In this document: positions 41,334 to 50,036 of the stretch, in pieces | Layout of the letters: each line of letters starts with the position of its first letter | Numbering within the stretch: the stretch's first letter is position 1 | Assembly: GCF_029167645.1 (NCBI RefSeq) | Contig: NZ_CP119147.1 | Coordinates: 372,001 to 436,000 of the forward strand | Length of the DNA stretch: 64,000 nt | Direction: 5' to 3' | Source: Streptomyces sp. AM 2-1-1 | Lineage (GTDB): Bacteria > Actinomycetota > Actinomycetes > Streptomycetales > Streptomycetaceae | Program-made: the position numbers and the translations under genes | Notes under the pieces: generated by a model | Database searches by the model: none | What the model was told of the DNA's origin: nothing | What the model saw: the letters and a program-made list of their open reading frames with translations, nothing else

Positions 41334-42233
41334 TCAGCCGACGTACTGTCGAGCGGTGGAGGACGCGCGCGCGACTTCGAGCGCGCGCAGGCGTGCCTCG
41401 ACGGACGGCGCCACCGGTCGGCGCTGACGGAGCACCCAGGGCAGGCCGGCGGCGGCGCGTGCGAAGGCGGACAGTGAAGCCCTGTCCCGCGGCACCGTGC
41501 ACAGCAGGTGGAGAGTGCGCCGGACGGCGGAGGCGCCGGGGCGGCGCAGCCAGGTGAACCAGAGCGTGTTGCGCAGTCCGAGGGTCCGTCGCTCGGTGCT
41601 GTCGCGGACCGTGGACGCGGCGTGGTGGACCAGCAGGTCGCAGACGTAGGCGAGCCACCATCCCCGGCTGAGCAGGTCGGTGGCGAGGAGTTCCTCCTCC
41701 CCGCCCAGCCAGAGGCCGGGATGGAACCCCCCGACCGACCGGAAGGCGTCGGTCCGCATCACCGTCGCGCCGGCCAGGAAGGAGCCCAGGGCCGGTCCTG
41801 GGAGCCAGGAGGGCCCGGAAAGCGGTGAGTCCCGCATGTCGGCGACGACGGGGTCCTCCTCCCCCGAGGGTTCGACGACGATGCGGGCGGTGACCGCGGC
41901 AAGACGCGGGCGGGTGTCGAGGAGGTCGGCGGCGCGCCGCAGGGAGTGCGGCTCCCACCAGGTGTCGTCGTCGCAGAACGCCACGTACGGGCTCTCCACC
42001 TGCTCCACTGCCAGATTCCGTCCGACCGCCCCCAGGTTGCGGCCGGGGGTCAGCAGGACGAACTCGGGGAAGAGGCGGCCCACCGCCTCGGCCGTGCCGT
42101 CGCGGGAGGCGTTGTCCGTCACGACGACCCTGGGCGCCTCGGGCAGGGAACGCAAGGTGTCCAGGGTGCGCAGCAGTTCCGGTCGGCGGTTGTGGGTGAT
42201 CACCACGACGGTGACGCGGGGATCGGGGTCCAT
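41334..42233 (-). CDS. Family 2 glycosyltransferase
   Basis: 299 residues of GT-A fold. TVVVITHNRRPELLRTL starts the nucleotide-binding part, the metal-binding motif is FCDDDTWWEP, and GGFHPGLWLGGEEE is the acceptor-side signature. It has no membrane helix. ATG at 42233 shares its first base with the preceding stop (TGATG), so translation is coupled. It is the last gene of a 12-gene glycan operon and is a sequence relative of the gene before it, which suggests duplication with divergent acceptor use. Confidence 0.92.
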   Translation of the reverse strand: MDPDPRVTVVVITHNRRPELLRTLDTLRSLPEAPRVVVTDNASRDGTAEAVGRLFPEFVLLTPGRNLGAVGRNLAVEQVESPYVAFCDDDTWWEPHSLRRAADLLDTRPRLAAVTARIVVEPSGEEDPVVADMRDSPLSGPSWLPGPALGSFLAGATVMRTDAFRSVGGFHPGLWLGGEEELLATDLLSRGWWLAYVCDLLVHHAASTVRDSTERRTLGLRNTLWFTWLRRPGASAVRRTLHLLCTVPRDRASLSAFARAAAGLPWVLRQRRPVAPSVEARLRALEVARASSTARQYVG

Positions 42234-43177
42234 CACGCGCTGCCTTCCTCTTCGGTGTGCCGCATCGCGGGCGTCGCGGGTGCGTGGCGCTCCAGCAGGC
42301 GTACGGCGTTCTCGACCCGGCTCGGCAGGCGGCGGCGCAGGCGCAGGGCGGCGGGGAGCCGGGCACCCGCTTCCCGCAGTGCGAACGCGGCTTCCGTGTC
42401 CCCGCGCCACGCCTCGGCGCTCAGTGCGAACGTGTGCCGCAGGGCGACGCGCACGGGTCGGCGCAGCCAGGCGGTGAGCAGTGCGTTGCGGCGCAGGAGC
42501 GCGGAGCGGCCGGGACGCTCGCCCGGGTCGGGGTGGTGGTGGGCGGTGACGGAGGGGTCGTAGGAGACGCCCCAGCCGGCCGCCGCTAGGTCGTAGGCGA
42601 GCAGCGTCTCCTCCGCTCCGAAGAACAGCAGCGGATGGTAGCCGCCCGCTTCGAGGTGGGCCCGGCGCCGGACGACGCACGCGCACCCGAGGAAGCCGAG
42701 GACCGGACGGCCGGGCAGTCCTGCGTCCGGCGGCAGCGGGGAGCGTGACAGCAGTTCGTTCAGCGGATCGTCCTGTTGCTCCGGGCCGACGAGGCTGCGT
42801 GCGGCCAGGAGTCCGAGCCGCGGGTGGGCGTCGAGCAGGTCGGCGGCCCGCCGGAGAGCGCCGGGCCGCCACCAGGAGTCGTCGTCGCTGAAGGCCACGT
42901 AGGGAGTGGTCGCGTGCCGCACCGCCAGGTTCCGGCCCAGCGCCCCGGTGTTGCGGCCGGGTGCCAGCACCCGGGGGCCGGTGGGGTGGGCACGCAACGC
43001 CTCGGTCACCGCCGGATCGAGTCCGTTGTCGACCACGACGACAGGGGGGCGTTCGGGCAGCGCCGCCAGCCGGTCGAGCGTGCGCAGGGCACTGGCCGGG
43101 CGATCCTTGGTGATCATGGCGACCGTGGTCCGGTCGTCGGCCGCGCACGCGCCGTCGCGTCCCCGGGTGTCACGCAC
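42233..43177 (-). CDS. Family 2 glycosyltransferase
   Basis: 314 residues. The fold begins at VAMITKDRPASALRTLDRL; the metal motif is FSDDDSWWRP and the acceptor region GGYHPLLFFGAEE. It is parallel to its downstream neighbour throughout (GRN-GA-GRNLAV, LRRAADLLD), supporting tandem duplication. The start is GTG at 43177, overlapping the upstream gene by 8 bp; a later ATG in MITKD is less likely because it would remove the first strand. Confidence 0.9.
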   Translation of the reverse strand: MRDTRGRDGACAADDRTTVAMITKDRPASALRTLDRLAALPERPPVVVVDNGLDPAVTEALRAHPTGPRVLAPGRNTGALGRNLAVRHATTPYVAFSDDDSWWRPGALRRAADLLDAHPRLGLLAARSLVGPEQQDDPLNELLSRSPLPPDAGLPGRPVLGFLGCACVVRRRAHLEAGGYHPLLFFGAEETLLAYDLAAAGWGVSYDPSVTAHHHPDPGERPGRSALLRRNALLTAWLRRPVRVALRHTFALSAEAWRGDTEAAFALREAGARLPAALRLRRRLPSRVENAVRLLERHAPATPAMRHTEEEGSA

Positions 43178-44195
43178 GTCCCTGTGCCTCCACCGGCCTG
43201 AAGCCCTCCGGCGTGGGGCCCTCCCCCGCCGTGCTCCGGTGACCGGCGTGGGCCAGAGCGGCGGCGAGCACCTCGTCGGCGCCGATCCGCAGCAGCGAGG
43301 GGTCGGCGGACGTGCCGTGCGGGTCGCCGGGCGGGCCGGGATACCAGAGCGCGGTGTGGCGCGGGTCGTCCGGGGGTGGTCCCCACAGACGTGGCGCCAC
43401 CGGACCGAACAGCGTCACGGACGGCGTGCCGTGCGCCACGGCGAGGTGCGCGGGTCCGGTGTCGCCGCTGACCACGCATCCTGCGTCCGCGATCAGCGCG
43501 GAGAGCCGGGCGAAGGGAAGCCCTCCGGACAGTACGTCCCGGGGCCCGAGTCCGGCGCCCTCGGCCACCGCCGCCGCCAGCTCCGCCTCGGCGGGCCCAC
43601 CGGTCACCACGACCCGGTGGCCCTCCGCCAGCAGTCCCCGGACGACCGCGGAGTACCGCCGGACGGGCCAGCACCGGGCGGCCGCTTCGGCCCCGGGGTG
43701 TACCACCACGGCGTCGGGCGCCGGTGACGGGCAGGACGGCCTCGGCAGGCGGACGTCTCCGGGATCCGCTTCGATGCCCCAGGCGCGCAGGAGCCGGCAC
43801 CACCGCTCGCGCTCATGGTCCTCGCGCTCCCACCCGGGGGGTGGGAGCCCGTCCGCGGGCGGACAGGCGTAGGCGAGAATCCTGCGCGGACGGAGGGCGG
43901 CGAGGGCCGCGTAGCTCTCCGGTCCGTTGCCGTGGAGGTCGACGGCGATGTCCGGCGGAGCACCGTGCCAGCCGGTCAGTACCGGTACGCCTCGCTGCGG
44001 CGCCGTTGCCGGGAGGATGGTGTCCACGGCGCCGGTGGCCAGCGCGGCGTCCCGCAGGGACGGCGGAGTGGCCAGGACGATCTCGTGGTCGGGGAAGCCG
44101 CGGCGCAGACCCCGCAGCGCGGGGACGGCCGCGAGGAGGTCGCCCAGTCCGAGGGCGCGCAGGACGAGGACGCGGGGCGGCGGAACGGGCTTCAT
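43170..44195 (-). CDS. Family 9 (heptosyltransferase-type) glycosyltransferase
   Basis: 341 residues. RVLVLRALGLGDLLAAVPALRGL at the N-terminus and VSGDTGPAHLAVAHGTPSVTLFGPV in the C-terminal half are hallmarks of GT9 enzymes, which transfer ADP-activated heptose in Gram-negative LPS. An ideal AGGAGG lies 5 bases before ATG 44195, which shares a base with the previous stop. Adjacency to HldE and GmhA makes ADP-heptose the likely donor. The acceptor is unknown. Confidence 0.92.
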   Translation of the reverse strand: MKPVPPPRVLVLRALGLGDLLAAVPALRGLRRGFPDHEIVLATPPSLRDAALATGAVDTILPATAPQRGVPVLTGWHGAPPDIAVDLHGNGPESYAALAALRPRRILAYACPPADGLPPPGWEREDHERERWCRLLRAWGIEADPGDVRLPRPSCPSPAPDAVVVHPGAEAAARCWPVRRYSAVVRGLLAEGHRVVVTGGPAEAELAAAVAEGAGLGPRDVLSGGLPFARLSALIADAGCVVSGDTGPAHLAVAHGTPSVTLFGPVAPRLWGPPPDDPRHTALWYPGPPGDPHGTSADPSLLRIGADEVLAAALAHAGHRSTAGEGPTPEGFRPVEAQGRA

Positions 44196-45658
44196 CACCG
44201 CCTCCTGGCAGGGCGGAGCGCGTCGGCCGACGGCGCGAGGGCCGCCCGCTCCGCGAGCCGGGTGGTGGAACGGCCGTCGAGGTAGGGCAGAAGCACCACC
44301 TCTCCCCCCCAGCTCCGTACCAGCGCGGCTTCGGGCAGTTCGGCCAGGGCGTAGTCGCCTCCCTTGGCCCAGACGTGCGGGCGCAAGGAGCCCAGCACCC
44401 GTTCGGGGGTGTCCTCGTCGAAGACGGCGACGGCGTCGACGCAACCGAGGGCCAGCAGAACCCGGACGCGGTCCGCGGCCGGCACGAGCGGCCGTGAGCC
44501 GCCCTTGCGCCGCCGGACCGAGGCGTCGGAGTTGACGCACACGACGAGGCAGTCGCCGATGCGCCGGGCAGCCTGGAGCAGCGCCACGTGGCCGGCGTGC
44601 AGCAGGTCGAAACACCCCCCGGCGGCCACGACCGTGCCGCCCGACTCGCGCACCTGGCCGGCCAGGGCGAACGGGTCGGGACCGGTCTCCGCGGACGGGG
44701 GGTCCACGAGCCGGGCCGGGGCGGAAGGCGTCGTGCCGATGCGGAGCGCCCCGGCGCCGCCCGCCTCGACGTACCGGGTGGCCGCCCGGACGGCCTCCTG
44801 CACCGCGGTCTCCGGCAGCTCTCCGTCGGCGAGCAGACCCGCGGCGGTCGCGGCGAAACGGTCACCGGCACCGCAGGCGTCCCCCCGCACGTTGCGGGGC
44901 GTGGACACCACGAGGGGGTCCCCGCCGTGCGAGAGCAGGGCGCCCTCCCCGCCGAGCGTCACCGCGACAGAGGTGACGCCCCAGGCTCGGATCAGCTCCC
45001 GCGCGTCGTCCGCCGGACCCCGGAAGTCGGCGTGCGCGCCGGTCCGCGCCCCGTCCGTGGCCGTTCCCGGACCGGCGCGGAAGCCCGCCGCCGATTCCCG
45101 GGCCTCGGCCGCCGACGGGGTCGCCAGACGTACGCCCCGGACGGGACGGCCGCCCCGGGGATGGGGGTCCCAGACGACCGGGACCCGCGCGGCGGCGCGG
45201 GTGAGGGCGTCCCGCAGCACCTCGGCGGCCCCCCGGCCGTAGTCGGCGACCAGGATGGCGGGCGCCGCGTCGACGGCCGCCACCGCCTCCTCCGTGCTCC
45301 CGGAGGCACGCCCGTCACCGTCGTCCAGCCGGAGCACGGGAACCCCTCCGGCAAGCACCCTGGTCTTGCGGGAGAGCTGCCCGGCGAGCGGCAGTTCGAC
45401 GATGCGGACCTTGTCCTCCAGCAGCCGGCGCACCGTGCGGGCCGCATCGCCGTCGCCCAGTGCGGTGATCAGCGTGACGTCACGGCCGTCGAGGGCCGCG
45501 AAGTACGCGGCGAGAGCGGCGCCTCCGGGCCGCGCGACCGGCCGGGCTCCCTGGACCACGGGCACCGGTGCGTCGGGGGCGAGGCGGTCGGCCCGCCCGG
45601 AGAGGTCCTGGTCGAGCAGTGCGTCACCGACGACCAGCAGCGGGGTGAGGGCGTTCAC
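44195..45658 (-). CDS. hldE: Bifunctional heptose-7-phosphate kinase / heptose-1-phosphate adenylyltransferase (HldE type)
   Basis: 487 residues in two domains. Residues 1-325 are a PfkB-family sugar kinase (PGGAALAAYFAAL, active-site GDACGAGDRF). Residues 345-487 are a nucleotidyltransferase (GGCFDLLHAGH with the HxGH motif). In known pathways it makes heptose-1,7-bisphosphate and, after GmhB, ADP-heptose. The kinase half carries a small insertion (about 200-220), and the order kinase-then-transferase is standard. Its start overlaps the GmhA stop by 4 bp. Assignment is strong because all three pathway enzymes occur in the operon. Confidence 0.93.
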   Translation of the reverse strand: MNALTPLLVVGDALLDQDLSGRADRLAPDAPVPVVQGARPVARPGGAALAAYFAALDGRDVTLITALGDGDAARTVRRLLEDKVRIVELPLAGQLSRKTRVLAGGVPVLRLDDGDGRASGSTEEAVAAVDAAPAILVADYGRGAAEVLRDALTRAAARVPVVWDPHPRGGRPVRGVRLATPSAAEARESAAGFRAGPGTATDGARTGAHADFRGPADDARELIRAWGVTSVAVTLGGEGALLSHGGDPLVVSTPRNVRGDACGAGDRFAATAAGLLADGELPETAVQEAVRAATRYVEAGGAGALRIGTTPSAPARLVDPPSAETGPDPFALAGQVRESGGTVVAAGGCFDLLHAGHVALLQAARRIGDCLVVCVNSDASVRRRKGGSRPLVPAADRVRVLLALGCVDAVAVFDEDTPERVLGSLRPHVWAKGGDYALAELPEAALVRSWGGEVVLLPYLDGRSTTRLAERAALAPSADALRPARRR

Positions 45659-46284
45659 AGGGCGCCCTCCACCGCGGGTTCCCCCGGGTTCGCGTACCTA
45701 TCGGCGACGGCCACGCCCTGCTCGCACGCCTGGTCGAACGCTTCGCAGATCATGTGCACGGCGACCAGATGGAGTTCCTGCACCGTGGCCGAAGCGGGCG
45801 CGTCGACGCAGAGCGCTTCGTCGCAGGCGGCTTCGAGCGGATTGGGGGCGGGGCCCGTCAGTGCCCAGACGGACATCCCGATCCGTCGGGCCTCGGCGGC
45901 CGCCGCCAGCAGATTGGCGCTGGCCCCGCTGGTGGACAGCAGCACGAGCACGTCGCCGGGACGGCCGTGGGCGCAGGTCTGCCGGGCGAAGACCTCCTGG
46001 ACGCCGTAGTCGTTGGCGATCGCCGTGGTCGAAGAGGTGTCGGCGTGCAGGGCGAGGGCGGAGAAGGGCGGGCGGTCGTCCCGGTAGCGGCCGACCAGTT
46101 CGGCGGTCAGATGCTGGGCCTGGGCGGCGCTGCCGCCGTTTCCGGCGACGAGCAGCCTGGCTCCGCCGCCGAGGCGGCGAGCCAGTTCGGCGCCCCAGCG
46201 GTGGGTCACGGGGCAGGAGGCGCGGAACGCGGCGAGCGCGTCCATCAGTTCGTCGCAGTGCCGGCCGTCGTGAGTGCGGTTCAT
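45655..46284 (-). CDS. gmhA: Sedoheptulose-7-phosphate isomerase (GmhA type)
   Basis: 209 residues of SIS-domain fold. GNGGSAAQAQHLTAELVGR and LLSTSGASANLLAAA are the phosphosugar-binding loops. The Zn/active-site residues are expected around the QELHLVAVHMICEAFD helix. It converts sedoheptulose 7-phosphate to D-glycero-D-manno-heptose 7-phosphate, the entry step. It overlaps both neighbours by 4 bp. Confidence 0.94.
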   Translation of the reverse strand: MNRTHDGRHCDELMDALAAFRASCPVTHRWGAELARRLGGGARLLVAGNGGSAAQAQHLTAELVGRYRDDRPPFSALALHADTSSTTAIANDYGVQEVFARQTCAHGRPGDVLVLLSTSGASANLLAAAAEARRIGMSVWALTGPAPNPLEAACDEALCVDAPASATVQELHLVAVHMICEAFDQACEQGVAVADRYANPGEPAVEGAL

Positions 46285-47522
46285 CGGAGGACTCCTGAGA
46301 GTGAGGGGGTGGCGTGCACAGCGGCGTAGACACGGGCGACCCCGTCCGCGACGCGCTCCCAGCTGTAGTGCCGGAGAACGCGGGCCCGTCCGGCTGCGCC
46401 GTAACGGGCCCTGCGGGCCGGGTCGTCCAGGAGGGCGCGGATCGTCGCGGCGAGGTCCCGGTCACCGCCCGGGGCCGCCTGCACCAGCGCGCCCGTGACC
46501 CCGTCCACGACGGTGTCCAGGTGACCCCCCACGGCGGTCGCCACCACCGGCGTCGCGCACGCCATCGCTTCGATCGGCACGATGCCGAACGGTTCGTAGT
46601 CGGGCAGCGAGAGGACGAGGTCCGCGCCGGACATGAGGGCGGGCATCCGGTCGTGGGGCACCGCCCCCAGCAGGGTGACCCGGTCGGCGACGCCGTGCTC
46701 CTCCGCCGCTTTCAGCAGCCTTTCGGCCTCCGGTTCGGCGAACAGCAGGTCGGCCGGAGGCCCACCCGCGATGAGCAGTTCGGCGTCGGGGATTTCGGCG
46801 AGTGCCCGGATCGCACGGTCGAATCCCTTGCGCCGGACGAGACGGCCGACGGCGACCAGCCGGCGCGGGCCGGAGCCCGTGCGCGCGGTGCCGGCGACCG
46901 GAGCGAAGTGGCGGGGGTCCACTCCGCACGGGACGACCGACACCCGGTCCGGCGACACCCCCATCGCGGCGAGTTCGGCGACCTCGTCGGCGCAGGTGGC
47001 GAGGACCCGTCGGCAGGATCTGCCGATGTCCGCCTCGATCGCCAGGCGCTGGGCCGGACTGGTGTCCTCGGTCCCTTGATGGCGCTTCTTCACGGTGCCG
47101 AGCGCGTGGTACGTCTGGATCACGGGCACGCCGAGTCCCCGGGCACCGGCGAGGGCGGCCGTGCCGGACATCCAGAAGTGCGCGTGCACCACGTCCGGCG
47201 GTGCCGAACGCCAGCGCCGGGCGAGGAAGGCTCCGAACTCGGGCATGTGCACCAGGAGATCGTCCTTCGGGACCTGCGCAGCGGGGCCGGCGGGTACGTG
47301 GACGACCCGCACTCCACCGGGCGTGGTGACCTCGGCGGGCAGGCGGGGGCCGTCCCTGCGGGTGTAGACGGTGACGTCGTGGCCGCGCCGTGCGAGGTGA
47401 TCGGCGAGCTGGGCCACGTACACGTTCTGTCCGCCGGCGTCGGGGCCGCCGAGGTCGGCCAGCGGGCTGGCGTGCTCCGAGACCAGAGCGACACGGAGGG
47501 AGGCCGGGCGGGCGTACCTCAT
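46281..47522 (-). CDS. Family 4 glycosyltransferase
   Basis: 413 residues, GT-B fold. The N-terminal domain has EHASPLADLGGPDAGGQNVY, the sucrose-synthase-like GT4 opening. The C-terminal donor site has VAVGRLVRRKGFDRAI and the EX7E motif DYEPFGIVPIEAMACATPVV. A retaining enzyme is expected. Its ATG at 47522 overlaps the previous stop (47519). It resembles glycosyltransferases that use nucleotide-hexoses or nucleotide-heptoses; the donor is undecided. Confidence 0.92.
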   Translation of the reverse strand: MRYARPASLRVALVSEHASPLADLGGPDAGGQNVYVAQLADHLARRGHDVTVYTRRDGPRLPAEVTTPGGVRVVHVPAGPAAQVPKDDLLVHMPEFGAFLARRWRSAPPDVVHAHFWMSGTAALAGARGLGVPVIQTYHALGTVKKRHQGTEDTSPAQRLAIEADIGRSCRRVLATCADEVAELAAMGVSPDRVSVVPCGVDPRHFAPVAGTARTGSGPRRLVAVGRLVRRKGFDRAIRALAEIPDAELLIAGGPPADLLFAEPEAERLLKAAEEHGVADRVTLLGAVPHDRMPALMSGADLVLSLPDYEPFGIVPIEAMACATPVVATAVGGHLDTVVDGVTGALVQAAPGGDRDLAATIRALLDDPARRARYGAAGRARVLRHYSWERVADGVARVYAAVHATPSLSGVLR

Positions 47523-48481
47523 CGTGTGACCTCCTTCGTCAGTTGTTCCCAGTCGTCCAGGAAGCGCTGGACCCCGTAACGGGCCTGCGCGGCGGACCTC
47601 GCGCGCTGCCCCGCGACGGCGGCGCAGTCGGCGTCGGCGAGGAAGGTGCGTACGGCCTCGTCGAGGACGTCGAGGCGGTTGGAGACCACTCCCGCGTCGT
47701 CGGGGACCGCTTCGCGTACCTCCGTGGTGTCCAGGGCGACGACGGGCATGCCGAGGAACATGGCTTCCAGGAGGGAGAGCCCGAGCGACGTCCATCGCAC
47801 CGGATGCAGGTACAGCCGGCAGCGGGCCATGGCCGGATGCAGTTCGCCCTGCGGCAGGTCGCGCGCCCGGCAGCGGTCGGCCGGCAGGCCGAGGTGGTCC
47901 GCGAGTCCGCCGGTGCGCATGCCGAAGACGTCGAGGGGTGCGGAGCGGGCGAAGCGCGGAAGGAGGTCCGTGCCGGTGGTACGCCCGCGGCGCACGGGGT
48001 CGTTGACGACGACGGCGGCGCGGCGTTCCTCACCGGTCCACAGCGGCCCCGGGTCGATGATTCCGTGCTCGATGACCGTGGTCGGAGCGCGTCCGTTGTC
48101 CCACATCAGCCGGTTGAAGTGGGTGACGTGCACCAGCGGGATGTCGTCGCGGTCTGCCAGCGGGTGGCGGGTGGCGGCCGCCGAGGCGTCGGGGCTGTTG
48201 TGCTCCACGTACACGGCCGGCACGTCGGTCCCGGGCCGCCGCCCGGTCCAGGCCGTGGCCAGCTCCACCTCATGGGGCCGCTGGAGGACGACGAGATCGA
48301 CGGACTCCTCCCGCAGCCGCTCCGGCGTCACCTCACGGACGTGGGGCGGCCACTGCCAGCTCGTGGCGCGACCGAGGCCGTCCGGCCCGCGGTCGGGCGT
48401 CACGGGGACGAGGTACGTGTGGGGCCCCTGGACGAACGACGTGGCCCATGAGCCGTGGACGTGCCAGATGAGGATGTTCAC
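47519..48481 (-). CDS. Divergent family 4-like glycosyltransferase
   Basis: 320 residues. The N-terminal NILIWHVHGSWATSFVQGPHTYLVP is unusual. The C-terminal half has RCRLYLHPVRWTSLGLSLLEAMFLGMPVVAL, a GT4 donor-binding signature with one Glu of the EX7E pair retained. GTG at 48481 overlaps the upstream stop as GTGA. It is shorter than typical GT4 enzymes and is the least certain transferase of the operon. Confidence 0.85.
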   Translation of the reverse strand: MNILIWHVHGSWATSFVQGPHTYLVPVTPDRGPDGLGRATSWQWPPHVREVTPERLREESVDLVVLQRPHEVELATAWTGRRPGTDVPAVYVEHNSPDASAAATRHPLADRDDIPLVHVTHFNRLMWDNGRAPTTVIEHGIIDPGPLWTGEERRAAVVVNDPVRRGRTTGTDLLPRFARSAPLDVFGMRTGGLADHLGLPADRCRARDLPQGELHPAMARCRLYLHPVRWTSLGLSLLEAMFLGMPVVALDTTEVREAVPDDAGVVSNRLDVLDEAVRTFLADADCAAVAGQRARSAAQARYGVQRFLDDWEQLTKEVTR

Positions 48482-49485
48482 GCGGTCTCCTCGATGAGCT
48501 TGCGGACGGCCATGACGACGTCGTGCGGCGTGACGTCGTCGAGGCACGGGTGTCCGGGAACGGGACAGTGCCGGGCACGGCTGCCGGCGCACGGGGCGCG
48601 CTGGTCGCCGAGCACCACGGCCGGGACACCGAACGGGCCCCACCGCTCCACCGGTACGACCGGGGAGAAGAGGGAGACGACCGGCGTGCCGACGGCCGCC
48701 GCCAGGTGGGCCGGCCCGGTGTTGCCGCTGACGAGCACGTCCGCGCCGCGCAGGACACCGGCCAGCACCCGGGGCTCGGTACGGCCGCCGAGGTCCACCG
48801 CGACCCGGCCGCTGATCCGGCCGGTCAGGCCCGCCTCGTCGGGGCCTCCGGTGACCACCACCCGGTGGCCCGCGTCCGCGAGACCCATGACGGCCTCGGC
48901 GCACCGCTCGGGGCTCCAGGCGCGCGCGGGAGCGCTCGCACCGGGGTGGACGACGACATAGGGGCCGTTGCCCGTCAGCATGGCGGTGTCGGGGGGCGGC
49001 AGCACGCGCAGCCGGCCGTCATCACCCTGTTGCGGCGGAAATCCCATGGCCACGGCGGTGTCCAGGGCGGCCTCCGCTTCGTGCCGGCCCGGCAGTCGGC
49101 GGTTGCGGACGTCGAGCAGTGTTCCGGGATGGTCCACGCTGTCCGCACCGATCCGTCGCACACCCGCCATCCGCAGCAGCAGCGCGGCAGGCAGCGGGCT
49201 CTGGTGGAACGAGGTCAGTACGAGGGCGGTGTCGTAGGCGGACTCGCGCAGCCGTCCCACGAACCCTTCGACATCGGCCGTCTCCACGGTGGGTGGGTTC
49301 GTGCCTTCCCAGGGGGCCTGCCAGACGACGACGTCGTCGACGCCGGGCAGGAGGCGAGCGGCGGGTTCGCCCAGCGGGCCGCAGAGCAGCGTCACGTGAC
49401 CGGCGTGTGCGGCGACCGCCCGGACGGCTGGTCCGGCGAGAAGGACGTCCCCGAAACTGTCCAGTCTGACGACGAGGGCCCTCAC
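48478..49485 (-). CDS. Family 9 (heptosyltransferase-type) glycosyltransferase
   Basis: 335 residues. RALVVRLDSFGDVLLAGPAVRAV, VVVHPGASAPARAWSPER and VSGNTGPAHLAAAVGTPVVSLFSPV match GT9 throughout. Two GT9 enzymes in one operon suggest at least two heptose-type residues in the product. The chosen start is GTG at 49485, overlapping the GmhB stop as GTGA; GTG at 49494 would add three residues. Confidence 0.92.
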   Translation of the reverse strand: MRALVVRLDSFGDVLLAGPAVRAVAAHAGHVTLLCGPLGEPAARLLPGVDDVVVWQAPWEGTNPPTVETADVEGFVGRLRESAYDTALVLTSFHQSPLPAALLLRMAGVRRIGADSVDHPGTLLDVRNRRLPGRHEAEAALDTAVAMGFPPQQGDDGRLRVLPPPDTAMLTGNGPYVVVHPGASAPARAWSPERCAEAVMGLADAGHRVVVTGGPDEAGLTGRISGRVAVDLGGRTEPRVLAGVLRGADVLVSGNTGPAHLAAAVGTPVVSLFSPVVPVERWGPFGVPAVVLGDQRAPCAGSRARHCPVPGHPCLDDVTPHDVVMAVRKLIEETA

Positions 49486-50036
49486 GACGGCCACTTCCCC
49501 GGCTCCAGTATCCGCCGCACCGCCGTCAGCAGGTCGGGGGCCGTCCAGCGTTCCGCCTCCACCTCGGCGCGCAGGGTCGCCGCGTTGGGGACCAGGACGC
49601 CCTGGGCGCCGGCCGCTCTCGCGGCGAGGACATCCGCCTGGATGTCACCGATCACCACGCACCTTTCCGGCCGCACCCCCAGTCGGCGTGCGGCCTTGAA
49701 CACGAGACCGGGCCGGGGTTTGCGGCACGCGCAGTCGGCGTGCGGGGCGTGCGGGCAGAACACCCAGGTGCCGAGGGTGCCGAGCAGTTCGTCGGCCCGC
49801 CGGTTGACCCGGATCACGTCCAGTTCACGGAGCAGTCCCCGGCCGATGCCCGACTGGTTGCTGACCACGCCGGTGGCGATCCCTCGGGCGCGCAGCAGGT
49901 CGGCGGCCTCGCGTGCGCCGGGCAGCAGCCTGACCAGCGCGGGGTCCGCGTTGTAGGGCACGTCCTCCACCAGGGTGCCGTCCCGGTCGAAGAGCACCGC
50001 CGACACCCGGCGGTGGGTGGAAGGGGTTCCGCTCAC
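49482..50036 (-). CDS. gmhB: D-glycero-D-manno-heptose 1,7-bisphosphate 7-phosphatase (GmhB type)
   Basis: 184 residues of HAD fold. FDRDGTLVED holds the nucleophile and acid Asp pair, VSNQSGIGRG is motif II, the Zn-binding loop is CPHAPHADCACRKP, and GDIQADVLAA is motif IV. Start GTG at 50036 overlaps the previous stop (GTGA) and gives the usual GmhB length; ATG at 50096 would add a low-complexity tail. It removes the C7 phosphate between the two HldE steps. Confidence 0.92.
   Translation of the reverse strand: MSGTPSTHRRVSAVLFDRDGTLVEDVPYNADPALVRLLPGAREAADLLRARGIATGVVSNQSGIGRGLLRELDVIRVNRRADELLGTLGTWVFCPHAPHADCACRKPRPGLVFKAARRLGVRPERCVVIGDIQADVLAARAAGAQGVLVPNAATLRAEVEAERWTAPDLLTAVRRILEPGKWPS

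Noticed and set aside
41169..41477. GTG-initiated ORF with an AAGGAGG-like site after the LacI gene
   Set aside because: About 144 bp overlap the GT2 gene antisense and the protein is Ala/Arg/Gly-rich with no conserved core. A decayed regulator fragment cannot be excluded.
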